Below, in pieces: positions 1 through 8,944 of a stretch of DNA of 64,000 bases (position 1 is the stretch's first letter; every line of letters starts with the position of its first letter). The position numbers and the translations under genes were made by a program. The notes beneath the pieces were generated by a model. It worked only from the letters and a program-made list of their open reading frames with translations, was not told the DNA's origin and did no database searches. This stretch comes from an uncultured Ignavibacteria bacterium (lineage in GTDB: Bacteria > Bacteroidota > Ignavibacteria > Tepidaquicellales > OLB5). Location of the stretch: NCBI GenBank assembly GCA_937873695.1, contig CALMYL010000008.1, forward strand, positions 423,369-487,368, in the 5' to 3' direction.

Positions 1-193
1 AGCAGAGGAAGGTGCTGCAGTGACGAAGTATTCATCAGATATTGAGCTATGCATGGCGTGGTATGCCTTACTCTGCGGAGCAGAGGAAGGTGCTGCAGTG
101 ACGAAGTATTCATCAGATATTGAGCTATGCATGGCGTGGCATGCCTTACTCTGCGGAGCAGAGGAAGGTGTTACGATGATGAAGTGTTTATGA
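1..193. repeat. 78-bp tandem repeat (two full copies plus a degenerate third)
   Basis: Units start at 1, 79 and 157 (AGCAGAGGAAGGTG...). Copies 1 and 2 differ at one base (T/C at 62/140). Copy 3 matches for about 14 bases and then diverges. The array continues beyond the left edge, so the copy number is unknown. The period is a multiple of three and both strands have an open frame. Confidence 0.9.
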
Positions 194-225
194 AGTATTG
201 ATAAAGTCCGGAAGTACACATTCAT
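1..225 (-). CDS. Partial repeat protein with 26-residue tandem repeats, runs off the left edge
   Basis: A minus-strand frame opens at ATG 225-223 and stays open to the window edge (75 codons, no stop). After an N-terminal stretch of about 18 residues (MNVYFRTLSILHKHFIIV) it consists of near-identical 26-residue units; one unit contains HAMHSSISDEYFV and TAAPSSAPQSKA. The units differ by a Cys/Tyr change. The start ATG overlaps the TGA of the upstream small gene as ATGA, a classic translational-coupling arrangement. The 78-bp period keeps frame, so the plus strand is also open in one frame through the repeat; the coupled start is my reason for preferring minus. I do not recognise the protein. 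It could instead be non-coding tandem DNA. Confidence 0.42.
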   Translation of the reverse strand, partial: MNVYFRTLSILHKHFIIVTPSSAPQSKACHAMHSSISDEYFVTAAPSSAPQSKAYHAMHSSISDEYFVTAAPSSA

Positions 226-443
226 GTTCTCCATGTGTTGTGCTCACCGCAATTCCAGTTGAAGTAAACGAATACTTTGTGCTTCAGACAGAATTTCTGT
301 CCATATTCATATTCAAGCTTCGCATCGGATTCTTCGACCATCTTCAATGCATCCCTTATAGATGTAGTTCTATTATAGTGCTGACATGTTAAGCATGGTT
401 TGCTCAGGTCCATGTAATACGGAAATAATAGGCTGCTTATCAT
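222..443 (-). CDS. Small Cys/His-rich protein, probably metal binding
   Basis: A 73-residue protein with a CxxC pair (KPCLTCQHY) near the N-terminus and two later Cys-xx-His-like groups (FCLKHK and NCGEH), a layout typical of small zinc-binding folds. The middle is charged and helical (IRDALKMVEESDAKLEYEYG). Two starts are possible: M1 at 443 or M11 at 413 (MDLSKPC). The second places CxxC close to the start and gives a cleaner protein. Neither has an obvious Shine-Dalgarno. Its stop overlaps the start of the downstream repeat protein (ATGA). I do not recognise a family; that it is a real gene rests on its composition and the coupled neighbour. Confidence 0.55.
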   Translation of the reverse strand: MISSLLFPYYMDLSKPCLTCQHYNRTTSIRDALKMVEESDAKLEYEYGQKFCLKHKVFVYFNWNCGEHNTWRT

Positions 444-853
444 ATTTGTTCGTTTAGTATAAAATTTATTACAAAAGCAATATAATGATCAAAGTTTTTG
501 CATGTGTATCATTGGGTGATATTTGTAGATGAAATTACGTATTACTCCCTCTTAGTCTCTCCCTGTCAGGGGGAGATGTTAGTTGTATCCTGCAGGTCTT
601 TAGTATATTTTTCAGAACACAATTTGTTATATATAATGCTGGTTTACAACTCCTGTGTCATTTTCGATAATGAATGGCAGCATTAGTGGTACATTGGCGC
701 TTCCTGGCGTACTTGGCGGTTGTTAAATTAATGCAATTTGTGATTAATTCTTTGCTTTTCACTCAAATTCACACTTTCAAGTTTCTTAAATTTTCCATAT
801 ATTTGTATTCTATACTAATAATAAATCAATAAAACATATCTTTTTAGGCATAA
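444..853. other. Intergenic region upstream of atpD
   Basis: About 410 bases without a convincing gene. A 62-codon plus-strand frame at 498-686 has no ribosome binding site and no recognisable protein character. The only clear signal is the promoter element at 798-805. Confidence 0.6.
798..805 (+). promoter_or_regulatory. TAnnTTTG -7 promoter element of atpDC
   Basis: TATATTTG, matching the Bacteroidota -7 consensus, 48 bases upstream of the atpD ATG. No strong -33 TTTG is obvious. Confidence 0.5.
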
Positions 854-2269
<1,416 letters not shown>

Positions 2270-2272
2270 AAG

Positions 2273-2680
2273 ATGTCAGATAGTTTGATCCATTTAGAAA
2301 TAGTTACACCGGGCAGAATAGTTTTTACCGGCGAAGTAAAAAGTTTTACTGCGCCGGGCATTGAAGGTATGTTCCAGATACTCCGCAGCCACGCCCCGTT
2401 TATTTCAACTATAATTCCCGGTTCTGTCAAGTTTACTTCACAGGGTGATGAAACCAGGAATTTCGTTACCTCAGGCGGTACCGTGGAAGTGCATAATAAT
2501 CATATTACAATGCTTGCCGAATCAATTATTCCTGTCGAGGATATTGATATTGCACAGGCTGAAAAAGAAAAAACTGAAGCCGAGAGGGTGCTTGAATCAA
2601 AGGAACCCGGATTGGATAAAGATGCCGCAAAACATATGCTTTTGACGGCCAAAGCTAAAATAAAGGCAGTTTCTGCCTGA
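2273..2680 (+). CDS. atpC: F1F0 ATP synthase subunit epsilon
   Basis: 135 residues. The N-terminal beta-sandwich is clear (LHLEIVTPGRIVFTGEVKSFTAPGIEG style, with GMFQILRSHAPFI) and a shorter charged helical hairpin follows (EKEKTEAERVLESKEPGLD...). Epsilon couples F1 to the c-ring through gamma and can inhibit hydrolysis. It starts 3 bases after the atpD stop with no separate ribosome binding site, so it is probably translationally coupled. Sequence is ordinary for the family. Confidence 0.95.
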   Translation: MSDSLIHLEIVTPGRIVFTGEVKSFTAPGIEGMFQILRSHAPFISTIIPGSVKFTSQGDETRNFVTSGGTVEVHNNHITMLAESIIPVEDIDIAQAEKEKTEAERVLESKEPGLDKDAAKHMLLTAKAKIKAVSA

Positions 2681-2716
2681 TCTTAGCGCATAATTGCGGA
2701 AATAATTGATTTATCT

Positions 2717-2724
2717 TATTTTTG
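2717..2724 (+). promoter_or_regulatory. TAnnTTTG element upstream of tRNA-Lys
   Basis: TATTTTTG, followed by CA, about 72 bases before the mature 5-prime end of the tRNA. A long tRNA leader would be implied, so this assignment is less sure than others. Confidence 0.35.
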
Positions 2725-2796
2725 CAATTATTTTTTAATTATATTGCTGTTTCAGTAAATTCGATCTTTGAAAAATACATAGATTTTTATTTGGCG

Positions 2797-2868
2797 GGGC
2801 CGGTAGCTCAGTGGTAGAGCATCTCCCTTTTAAGGAGAGGGTCGGAGGTTCGAGACCTCCCCGGCTCA
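2797..2868 (+). tRNA. tRNA-Lys (anticodon UUU)
   Basis: Full cloverleaf. Acceptor GGGCCGG 2797-2803 pairs with CCGGCTC 2861-2867; D stem GCTC/GAGC 2806-2809 and 2817-2820; anticodon stem TCTCC/GGAGA with loop CTTTTAA (anticodon TTT at 2829-2831); T stem GGAGG/CCTCC with loop TTCGAGA. The discriminator is A2868. The 3-prime CCA is not encoded (ACA follows), so the enzyme CCA-transferase is needed. Confidence 0.96.
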
Positions 2869-2911
2869 CAAATTTTTTTTGCTAAAGCATTATTTTTTAA
2901 TAATATTTTAG

Positions 2912-2919
2912 TATATTTG
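2912..2919 (+). promoter_or_regulatory. TAnnTTTG promoter of the cold-shock gene
   Basis: TATATTTG, about 100 bases upstream of the cold-shock ATG. A transcript from here would have a leader of about 95 bases, as is common for cspA-type genes with temperature-controlled leaders. Confidence 0.5.
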
Positions 2920-3020
2920 CATAGATTAATTCCTGCATTTTGCGGGAATGTATTACAGGGCGTTGATTTTCGTAGTTTTTGACGCTTGAATTTTATTACT
3001 TAGAAAGGAGGAGAAGCCGA

Positions 3021-3221
3021 ATGCAGAAAGGTAAAGTAAAATGGTTTAATGCTGATAAGGGATTTGGATTTATAACTGGTAATGATGGAAAGGACGTATT
3101 CGTGCATTTCAAGTCAATAGTCGGAGATGGTTACAGATCACTCGAGGATGGACAGGAAGTTGAATATGAGGTAGAAGAAACCGACAAAGGTTTACAGGCA
3201 AGAAACGTCACTAAAGCATAA
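3021..3221 (+). CDS. Cold-shock domain protein (CspA family)
   Basis: 66-residue single cold-shock domain that binds single-stranded nucleic acid. RNP1 is KGFGFI, preceded by [10 protein letters not shown], and RNP2 is VFVHF. A longer frame opens at 2979, but the ATG at 3021 sits 9 bases after a perfect AAAGGAGG (3004-3011) and gives the standard length. A rho-independent terminator follows directly, so it is a single-gene transcript. Role: RNA chaperone/antitermination at low temperature or general growth. Confidence 0.95.
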   Translation: MQKGKVKWFNADKGFGFITGNDGKDVFVHFKSIVGDGYRSLEDGQEVEYEVEETDKGLQARNVTKA

Positions 3222-3250
3222 TTTTGTCTTAGTACACGAGAATAAATGAA

Positions 3251-3281
3251 AAACCCCGCTTACAGAAGCGGGTTTTTTTTT
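3251..3281 (+). terminator. Rho-independent terminator after the cold-shock gene
   Basis: CCCGCTT (3255-3261), loop ACAG, AAGCGGG (3266-3272), then nine T. A-run on the left side allows some function on the minus strand too. Confidence 0.93.
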
Positions 3282-3316
3282 ATTCCATATTATGATACCC
3301 GTTACGGCAATGTCTA

Positions 3317-4222
3317 TTACGGCTCTATACAAAATCTCAGATCTGTTTTATAGATCCCTCCGCCTGTGCAGGCGTATAACTTCGTGCCCGATATCAGAAT
3401 ATCCCATACCAATGCCTTCTTCATATATGTATCTTGACCTAAACAAGATTCTTGCCAATTAATCCCATAATCAGTTGAGCATATTATCCCATTTACATAA
3501 GTACCTGCAAAAACGATATTGCTGATGTTGAATAGTTTGTATATATCTCTTCCTAAAGAGTATACTTCGATCCAATTCTCATTTGATCTTTTTCTCCAAA
3601 TTGTTCCGTCATTATTTGCAATTAATATTGTATCGTTAAATGCTATAATGGAATTAGTTGTTCTATCAAAAATTTTAGTCCATTGACCGGTTAAACTTGA
3701 TGCAATATGCAGCCCTTTGTTAGTACCTGCGTAATAGTTCATTCCGATCTCAGCAATTGAATATGTAACATTTTTCATGCTTGTTTCGCTCCAGGTGATA
3801 CCATTATCTGAAGACCTGAAAATACCGTTTTTTGTTCCTGCTAATAAGTTGGTCTTATTATCAAAAACTGTAATGATCACCTTTGCATTTATAACACTAG
3901 GTTTCCAGTTTAAACCGGAATTTGTTGAATAGAATATGCCGTCATTAGATGTACCTGCTACCAGATTGTTACCGCTTATAACAAGTCCTCTGATTTCTTT
4001 AGGTGAGTTGTATATGCTTTTCCATTTTTCTTCATAATTTGCCCTTATAAATATGCCTGAATCTTGAGTCCCGGTGATCAATGTATTACCAAACAGTATT
4101 AATCGGTTTGCAGTAATTTTCCCCATTCCCAATGTATCTGCGCTCCACTGAGAATTTATCATGCCCGGTAACGCTGAGATCGTTAACAGGATGAGTACCG
4201 CTAAGACTCGTTTACTTTTCAT
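3317..4222 (-). CDS. Secreted beta-propeller protein with BNR/YCF48-like repeats
   Basis: 301 residues with a signal peptide (MKSKRVLAVLILLTISALPG..., cleavage near residue 24). The rest is a series of about 40-residue repeats with Asp-box-like ends (STNSGLNWKPS, SSDNGITWSET, STDYGINWQES) alternating with AGT or GTK turns, the pattern of BNR/photosystem-II-stability-factor-type propellers. It has no T9SS sorting domain (ends LRFCIEP), unlike most secreted neighbours, so it may stay periplasmic or have lost the end. Ligand and function are unknown. It is the last gene of a minus transcript facing the cold-shock terminator. Confidence 0.8.
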   Translation of the reverse strand: MKSKRVLAVLILLTISALPGMINSQWSADTLGMGKITANRLILFGNTLITGTQDSGIFIRANYEEKWKSIYNSPKEIRGLVISGNNLVAGTSNDGIFYSTNSGLNWKPSVINAKVIITVFDNKTNLLAGTKNGIFRSSDNGITWSETSMKNVTYSIAEIGMNYYAGTNKGLHIASSLTGQWTKIFDRTTNSIIAFNDTILIANNDGTIWRKRSNENWIEVYSLGRDIYKLFNISNIVFAGTYVNGIICSTDYGINWQESCLGQDTYMKKALVWDILISGTKLYACTGGGIYKTDLRFCIEP

Positions 4223-4334
4223 AAATTTTGAAAATAGTTAATAAATTGTGTGCAATATAACGATTCCAAATAATTAATTTACATATGTTTTAAGAGTTAA
4301 ATCAAATTCATAAAATCTAACCCCTTTACGGTAT

Positions 4335-4364
4335 TAACTTTGTACCATTTATGCATTAATTTTG
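4335..4364 (+). promoter_or_regulatory. Two TAnnTTTG elements upstream of the GH5 gene
   Basis: TAACTTTG at 4335-4342 and TAATTTTG at 4357-4364, both upstream of the ATG at 4402. Either could be the -7 element; the second would give a leader of roughly 30 bases. Confidence 0.5.
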
Positions 4365-4401
4365 TTACGTGAATGAATAATTTAAAAGGGAATAAAATAT
4401 C

Positions 4402-6093
4402 ATGAAAACAACTCTTATTTTAGCTATTATCTCAATATTTGCAGTTAACAGTTTCTCGAATCCTAAATATGATAAATGGCAGGACCCGTCATATTTCAGG
4501 GGATACAATGTTCTGTATGAATCACCAAAGAACCTGCAGGATTTTATAGATTTTAAAAATTACGGAGGAAACCTCTTCCACATTCAGCCGGATGGCTTTT
4601 ATGCCTGTGATGCGCCGTACGATGTAGTGCAGGCTAACATTGACGGATGCGATATGCTTGTAAATTACTGCAGGCAGGTTGGGATATACTACGTGATCGG
4701 AATGCGCTCCGGTCCGGGAGCCTATGATACTTTTGATGAATCACAGGGGACTACCGGTGAATCAAGAGTATGGAATGACGGCAACACCACAGAGCAGACC
4801 AGGTATGCCGAAATGCTTAAAATGGTGGCAGAACGATATGGAGAGGATACCCTGTTCGTTGGTTTGAACCTTGTAATAGAACCAAGACCGAAAGTGAGGG
4901 TTATACCCGCCAATACTTCTGCAGCATACAAATTCTTTCTGGAAAATATATATAATATACATATGGATAGGGTTTACTCTTCGTGGGTAGCTGTTATCCG
5001 TGAAACTGAACCGGATCTTCCGGTGATCCTGGAAAGCTTCGCGTACTCAACACCTGAGCTGTTCCCTGCATATACTGTAAACGATCCGTATATAATTTAT
5101 TCGGCGCACAACTATCAGCCTGTTGAATTCAGCAAGGAAGCCGTGCCGTTCAATAAAACATACCCGGGAGTATACTGGAACATATCCACACTTTCGCAGG
5201 TGCTGTACGACGCCGCGTTTTTGCGCCTAACGGTGTTTGGCAAGCTTCGCGACTTTCAGGTCACAACCGGCGCGCCCGTATTTATAGGTGAAATGGGAAT
5301 GTACAAACCTCAAAACGGCGGTGAGCAATACCTGGATGATCAGCTGAGTATTTTTAAGGATTATGGATGGCATTTCGCTTTCTGGGACTGGCGCAGGGGA
5401 CCCGGCGCTGACTGGAATATTGAAAAATTTGGTGACCCTGACAATATGCACTGGAAAACAGTTCTCGCGAAATTTCATGCGCCGCCCGTTCCGGGCATGA
5501 TAGCACCGTTGAATGATGCGATGGTATCTTCAGCTATTGTATTCTCGTGGGATACCATGACGGCCTTTACACTTTTTGACCTCGAAATAAGTATGATAAA
5601 TGGCTCAAGGCTGGATGTGTTTGTTATCTCAGATATTAATCAAAGTACCTATACCCTGGCTGAAAACACTCTGCAAAATGGTGAAAGATATTCATGGCGC
5701 ATCAGGTCTAAAAATCCAGGAGGAGAGCCCGAAAATAATTCTTCGTGGTCAGAACCAAGAACATTCACGGTCGGTTCATCATCATCTGAGAAACACCCCA
5801 TTGCAGGTGACAAAAAGAATGAATTAAGCCAGAACTTTCCTAATCCATTTAATCCCTCTACAAGGATAAGTTACTCGCTTGCTGTTAACAGTAATGTGAG
5901 ACTAAGGATATATGATATGACAGGCAGGGAAGTGGCAAGCCTGGTGAATGATTACATGCTTAACGGTGTTCACAGCGCGGAATTTAACGCCTCGCAGCTG
6001 GCCAGTGGTGTTTATATATACAAACTTGATGCTGTGCCAGCAGATGGCTCGCCGGCTTATACAGAGATCAAAAAAATGATATTAATAAAATAG
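4402..6093 (+). CDS. Secreted GH5-like glycoside hydrolase with FN3-like module and T9SS sorting domain
   Basis: 563 residues. Signal peptide 1-19 (LILAIISIFAVNSFS). Residues about 25-350 resemble a clan A (GH5-like) barrel: RGYN near strand 1, the acid/base Glu in NLVIEPRP (E160) and the nucleophile Glu in VFIGEMGM (E297), with the SAHNYQP histidine segment between them. A fibronectin-like module follows (about 355-455) and a T9SS C-terminal domain (NFPNPFNPSTRISY to KKMILIK, about 475-563). Predicted substrate is a beta-linked polysaccharide such as a glucan or mannan; the exact specificity cannot be read. AAAGGGA before the start serves as ribosome binding site. Bordered by a strong terminator. 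Confidence 0.85.
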   Translation: MKTTLILAIISIFAVNSFSNPKYDKWQDPSYFRGYNVLYESPKNLQDFIDFKNYGGNLFHIQPDGFYACDAPYDVVQANIDGCDMLVNYCRQVGIYYVIGMRSGPGAYDTFDESQGTTGESRVWNDGNTTEQTRYAEMLKMVAERYGEDTLFVGLNLVIEPRPKVRVIPANTSAAYKFFLENIYNIHMDRVYSSWVAVIRETEPDLPVILESFAYSTPELFPAYTVNDPYIIYSAHNYQPVEFSKEAVPFNKTYPGVYWNISTLSQVLYDAAFLRLTVFGKLRDFQVTTGAPVFIGEMGMYKPQNGGEQYLDDQLSIFKDYGWHFAFWDWRRGPGADWNIEKFGDPDNMHWKTVLAKFHAPPVPGMIAPLNDAMVSSAIVFSWDTMTAFTLFDLEISMINGSRLDVFVISDINQSTYTLAENTLQNGERYSWRIRSKNPGGEPENNSSWSEPRTFTVGSSSSEKHPIAGDKKNELSQNFPNPFNPSTRISYSLAVNSNVRLRIYDMTGREVASLVNDYMLNGVHSAEFNASQLASGVYIYKLDAVPADGSPAYTEIKKMILIK

Positions 6094-6170
6094 CATCATT
6101 ATATTACCGGACCCTGTTTCGCAGACTGATATTGCAGCTTCGCTTTTAAATATTATTCACAAAAAAACAA

Positions 6171-6196
6171 ACCCCGCATATTATGCGGGGTTTTTT
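6171..6196. terminator. Bidirectional terminator between convergent genes
   Basis: CCCCGCAT (6172-6179), loop ATT, ATGCGGGG (6183-6190) with six T on the right and a long A run on the left. It serves the GH5 gene and the subtilase gene on the other strand. Confidence 0.92.
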
Positions 6197-6218
6197 ATGA
6201 AACAGAACTAATGTGATC

Positions 6219-8621
6219 TTACTTAACCAGTACCATCTTTTTTATATCAGAAAAGTAAACTGAATTCCCGTTAGGGCTGAATGCTTCCAGTTTATAGAAA
6301 TAGATACCGCTGCTGAGCCCCTTGTGATAATTTGCATCGAATTCTATATTGTGATTTCCTGCATCGCGAACGTTATTCAGCAGTACTGCAACCTCTCTTC
6401 CAATTGCATCAAAAACCCTCACCCTAACCAGCGATTGCTTCTGCAGTGAATAGTGTATCACGGTTGCCGGATTGAACGGATTGGGATAATTCTGACTTAA
6501 CGAAAATACCAACGGCGTTTCAATATTACCTGTACCGGTTAAGGTTGAACCATATGGAAAGTTGGTAGCCTGTGCCACGGTTGTATAATAACTCTTGAAA
6601 TACGTATTATCTGGCATTCCAAGTATCACAGTATTTGTTCCGGTTGCTCCGGGTTTTGTCTTCGCGCAAAGTATTACATGCCTAAGCGAATCTGTTACTT
6701 TGAATTTAATAGTATCCATTACTATCTGGTTTGCCGGATCAAAATTAACCTCATGCAGCAGCCTGTCGCCTGCATCAACAATATTATTCCTGTTCACATC
6801 CCAAAACAGCCTGAACTTCTCAACATCACTTGCGGTTGCGGTTCCGCTTCTTGAAAAAACAAGCTGTTTCAAAGAACCTATCCACGGCGAAGCGGTATTC
6901 TTCAATTTTAAACCAACAAGCTCCCTGGCTGTATCGTTTGCCGGTGTAGTTTGGTTTATCAGCCAGTTGCTTCCGCCGTTAATGCCTTCTGTCAGGCAAG
7001 CCGGTGATGTTGTGGCCAGAAGCGCGTCAATTCTTCCCGCTCCGTATCTGTAATCCTTGCCGGGATCGCCTTTTTCGATCGCGGTAAGTTCCAGGACCCT
7101 GTCAATATCCCCGGGCAGCATTTCCGGATTGATGGAAAGCATCAGTGCAAGGCAGCCCGCAGTGTGCGGCGTAGCCGATGATGTACCGCCGAAAGTAGAT
7201 CCGTAACCTGTACCTGAGCTTACGTATGTGGAAATTGAATTCTGACCTGGTGCCGAAACATCCGGTTTAAGTAAACCCATTGAATCCGGCATTTCTACCG
7301 GAGCAATGCGGCTATATGGGTAATCCATATGCTGAGGCAGAATTGGATAAGTATATGTTGCCCATAATGCCCAGTTGCCCCAAGTGGTAGGGCCCCACGG
7401 TGAAGTTGAATATATAACATCTGTGCTTACATGAACATTACCAACTCCAATAACTCCGCTTAAATTGCCAATTTTCAGCTGGTCAGGATGGCGCCAGGGA
7501 GCAGGGTTACAGCCTGCTGAAGAAATATTATGCGGTATTCCGGTTGAATTTCCGTCATTGCTTGTTGAGTGTGCGTGGATCATCCCTCCGGCAAGTGACA
7601 TGTCTGTTGCAAGTCTTACCAGTGAATAATCCGGCTTGGGATTGAAGTACCATTTAAAGCTCAGTGAGCTTGTTACTACATCCATTCCCATTTGAAGCGA
7701 ATACTGGAACGCTGATATCTGCTGAGTATAACCGCTGGGGTTGCGCATTATCATGCATTTTGCCCAGGGGGCAACGCCTGTCTGTGTTCCCATAGTACCA
7801 TCACCTATAACATGCCCCAATGTTGCTGAGCCATGCGAAGCGGTTGTGATAGTTCCGCTGTTGGTGCCGTAATCCCATCCCATAAAATCATCAACCTTGC
7901 CGTTGCCGTCATCATCAATTCCGTTCACGTCGCCCGGGTCAATTGTTGAGCCTGTTCCCGTTGCCCATATTATTGTCATGCCATTATTATTTGCGTCTTC
8001 ACCCAGATTCTGCCAAATACCCTTAACCAAATCAGGGTGTTTCCACCAGAAACCGTCATCTGCATTGGCTACTTTGATGCCCCAGCCTTTGTTGCCGAGT
8101 GCCCAGCAGTCATCCGCGTTCATAAGTATGATACCCGGTTCAGGAGCAAGCAGGCTGAAGGGAACAGGCGCTAAGGATTCATCAAGCAGTAATTCTGCGG
8201 GATACTGCGGGTCAAGATTAATGCCCGTAATTTCCGAGTAATTGCCCGCGTCAAGCGCGTATATCAGGTTTGGTGATGCTTTAAAACTGATAGCATTAAC
8301 TATCCATAACACTTCCATGTTCTCAATTTCTGTGCTGCGCAAGTTCAGAAAACTCTTAACCCTTGACTGCGAGTTATTCGCATGACTCATCAGCCTTTCA
8401 ATAACTATCTGCCTGCGCTCACGCTTCGGCGTATCATACGGAATGTCCCCGAAATCCTGCAGTCCAAGAGGCGCATTGAAAGTTATGTAAACAGGTATGA
8501 AGCTGTTATCGGTGTTTTTGCTTAATTCCTGCGCAAGGTATGCGTTTATCTTTGTGCCTGCATTAAGTGAAACTGCAGTTAATAACATTAAAACGATCAG
8601 AAGAAAGTTCTTTTTACACAT
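6219..8621 (-). CDS. Secreted subtilisin-like serine protease (S8) with T9SS sorting domain
   Basis: 800 residues. Signal peptide 1-21. An N-terminal propeptide-like region precedes the catalytic domain (about 165-555). The triad is visible: Asp188 in VANADDG, His263 in SHGSATLGH, Ser481 in GGTSSATPHTAG; the oxyanion Asn is in STSNDGN (about 355). A calcium-loop-like acidic stretch DVNGIDDDGNGKVDD lies between Asp and His. The region about 560-700 is beta-rich, then the sorting domain (NYPNPFNPATVIHY to KKMVLVK). The protein is exported to the periplasm by Sec and to the surface by T9SS. Role: extracellular proteolysis or maturation of other cargo. Confidence 0.92.
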   Translation of the reverse strand: MCKKNFLLIVLMLLTAVSLNAGTKINAYLAQELSKNTDNSFIPVYITFNAPLGLQDFGDIPYDTPKRERRQIVIERLMSHANNSQSRVKSFLNLRSTEIENMEVLWIVNAISFKASPNLIYALDAGNYSEITGINLDPQYPAELLLDESLAPVPFSLLAPEPGIILMNADDCWALGNKGWGIKVANADDGFWWKHPDLVKGIWQNLGEDANNNGMTIIWATGTGSTIDPGDVNGIDDDGNGKVDDFMGWDYGTNSGTITTASHGSATLGHVIGDGTMGTQTGVAPWAKCMIMRNPSGYTQQISAFQYSLQMGMDVVTSSLSFKWYFNPKPDYSLVRLATDMSLAGGMIHAHSTSNDGNSTGIPHNISSAGCNPAPWRHPDQLKIGNLSGVIGVGNVHVSTDVIYSTSPWGPTTWGNWALWATYTYPILPQHMDYPYSRIAPVEMPDSMGLLKPDVSAPGQNSISTYVSSGTGYGSTFGGTSSATPHTAGCLALMLSINPEMLPGDIDRVLELTAIEKGDPGKDYRYGAGRIDALLATTSPACLTEGINGGSNWLINQTTPANDTARELVGLKLKNTASPWIGSLKQLVFSRSGTATASDVEKFRLFWDVNRNNIVDAGDRLLHEVNFDPANQIVMDTIKFKVTDSLRHVILCAKTKPGATGTNTVILGMPDNTYFKSYYTTVAQATNFPYGSTLTGTGNIETPLVFSLSQNYPNPFNPATVIHYSLQKQSLVRVRVFDAIGREVAVLLNNVRDAGNHNIEFDANYHKGLSSGIYFYKLEAFSPNGNSVYFSDIKKMVLVK

Positions 8622-8944
8622 TATGGTATAAATTTAATGTTCCTGAAAAAGCTTCCCGAAATTATTTTATTTCGTCCTCCGGAAGTTATGTTAATTAAAC
8701 TTTTTTCGAAGTGAACTGAATCTCTCCGTAATGCTCAAATATATTTAACAATTTAGGCTATAACAATTCAATAATCTTTTTACAGCCTCAATAAGATAAT
8801 TTTTATATGTTTAGCTTTGCCTATAAACTCTGCAAGCCCCCTTGAGCTAAAAAAAAGCCCGGCACAACTTGCCGGGCTTTTAAAAATTTCGAAATAATTT
8901 TGTTACTTTATCAGCCTTAGAAACAAGGTTGTTAAATAACTTCG
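8622..8944. other. Intergenic region between two secreted-protein genes
   Basis: About 320 bases. The right part holds the terminator at 8857-8879 and the conserved 3-prime hairpin at the stop of the next gene. The rest (8640-8840) shows no gene; it should contain the subtilase promoter but no exact TAnnTTTG is present. Confidence 0.5.
8857..8879. terminator. Terminator downstream of the first sialidase-like gene
   Basis: AGCCCGGCA (8857-8865), loop CAACT, TGCCGGGCT (8871-8879), with an A run of seven on the left, i.e. a T run in the minus-strand transcript. Confidence 0.88.

Noticed and set aside
1-193. CRISPR array
   Set aside because: Units are contiguous 78-base tandem copies without unique spacers; they are also open reading frames.
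198-392. 64-codon plus-strand frame
   Set aside because: It lies antisense to the Cys/His-rich protein, has no ribosome binding site, and reads like a shadow frame.
498-686. 62-codon plus-strand frame in the atpD upstream region
   Set aside because: No family match by eye, no start signals, hydrophobic random composition.
6595-7053. 152-codon plus-strand frame
   Set aside because: Antisense to the subtilase gene, whose motifs and sorting domain are clear.
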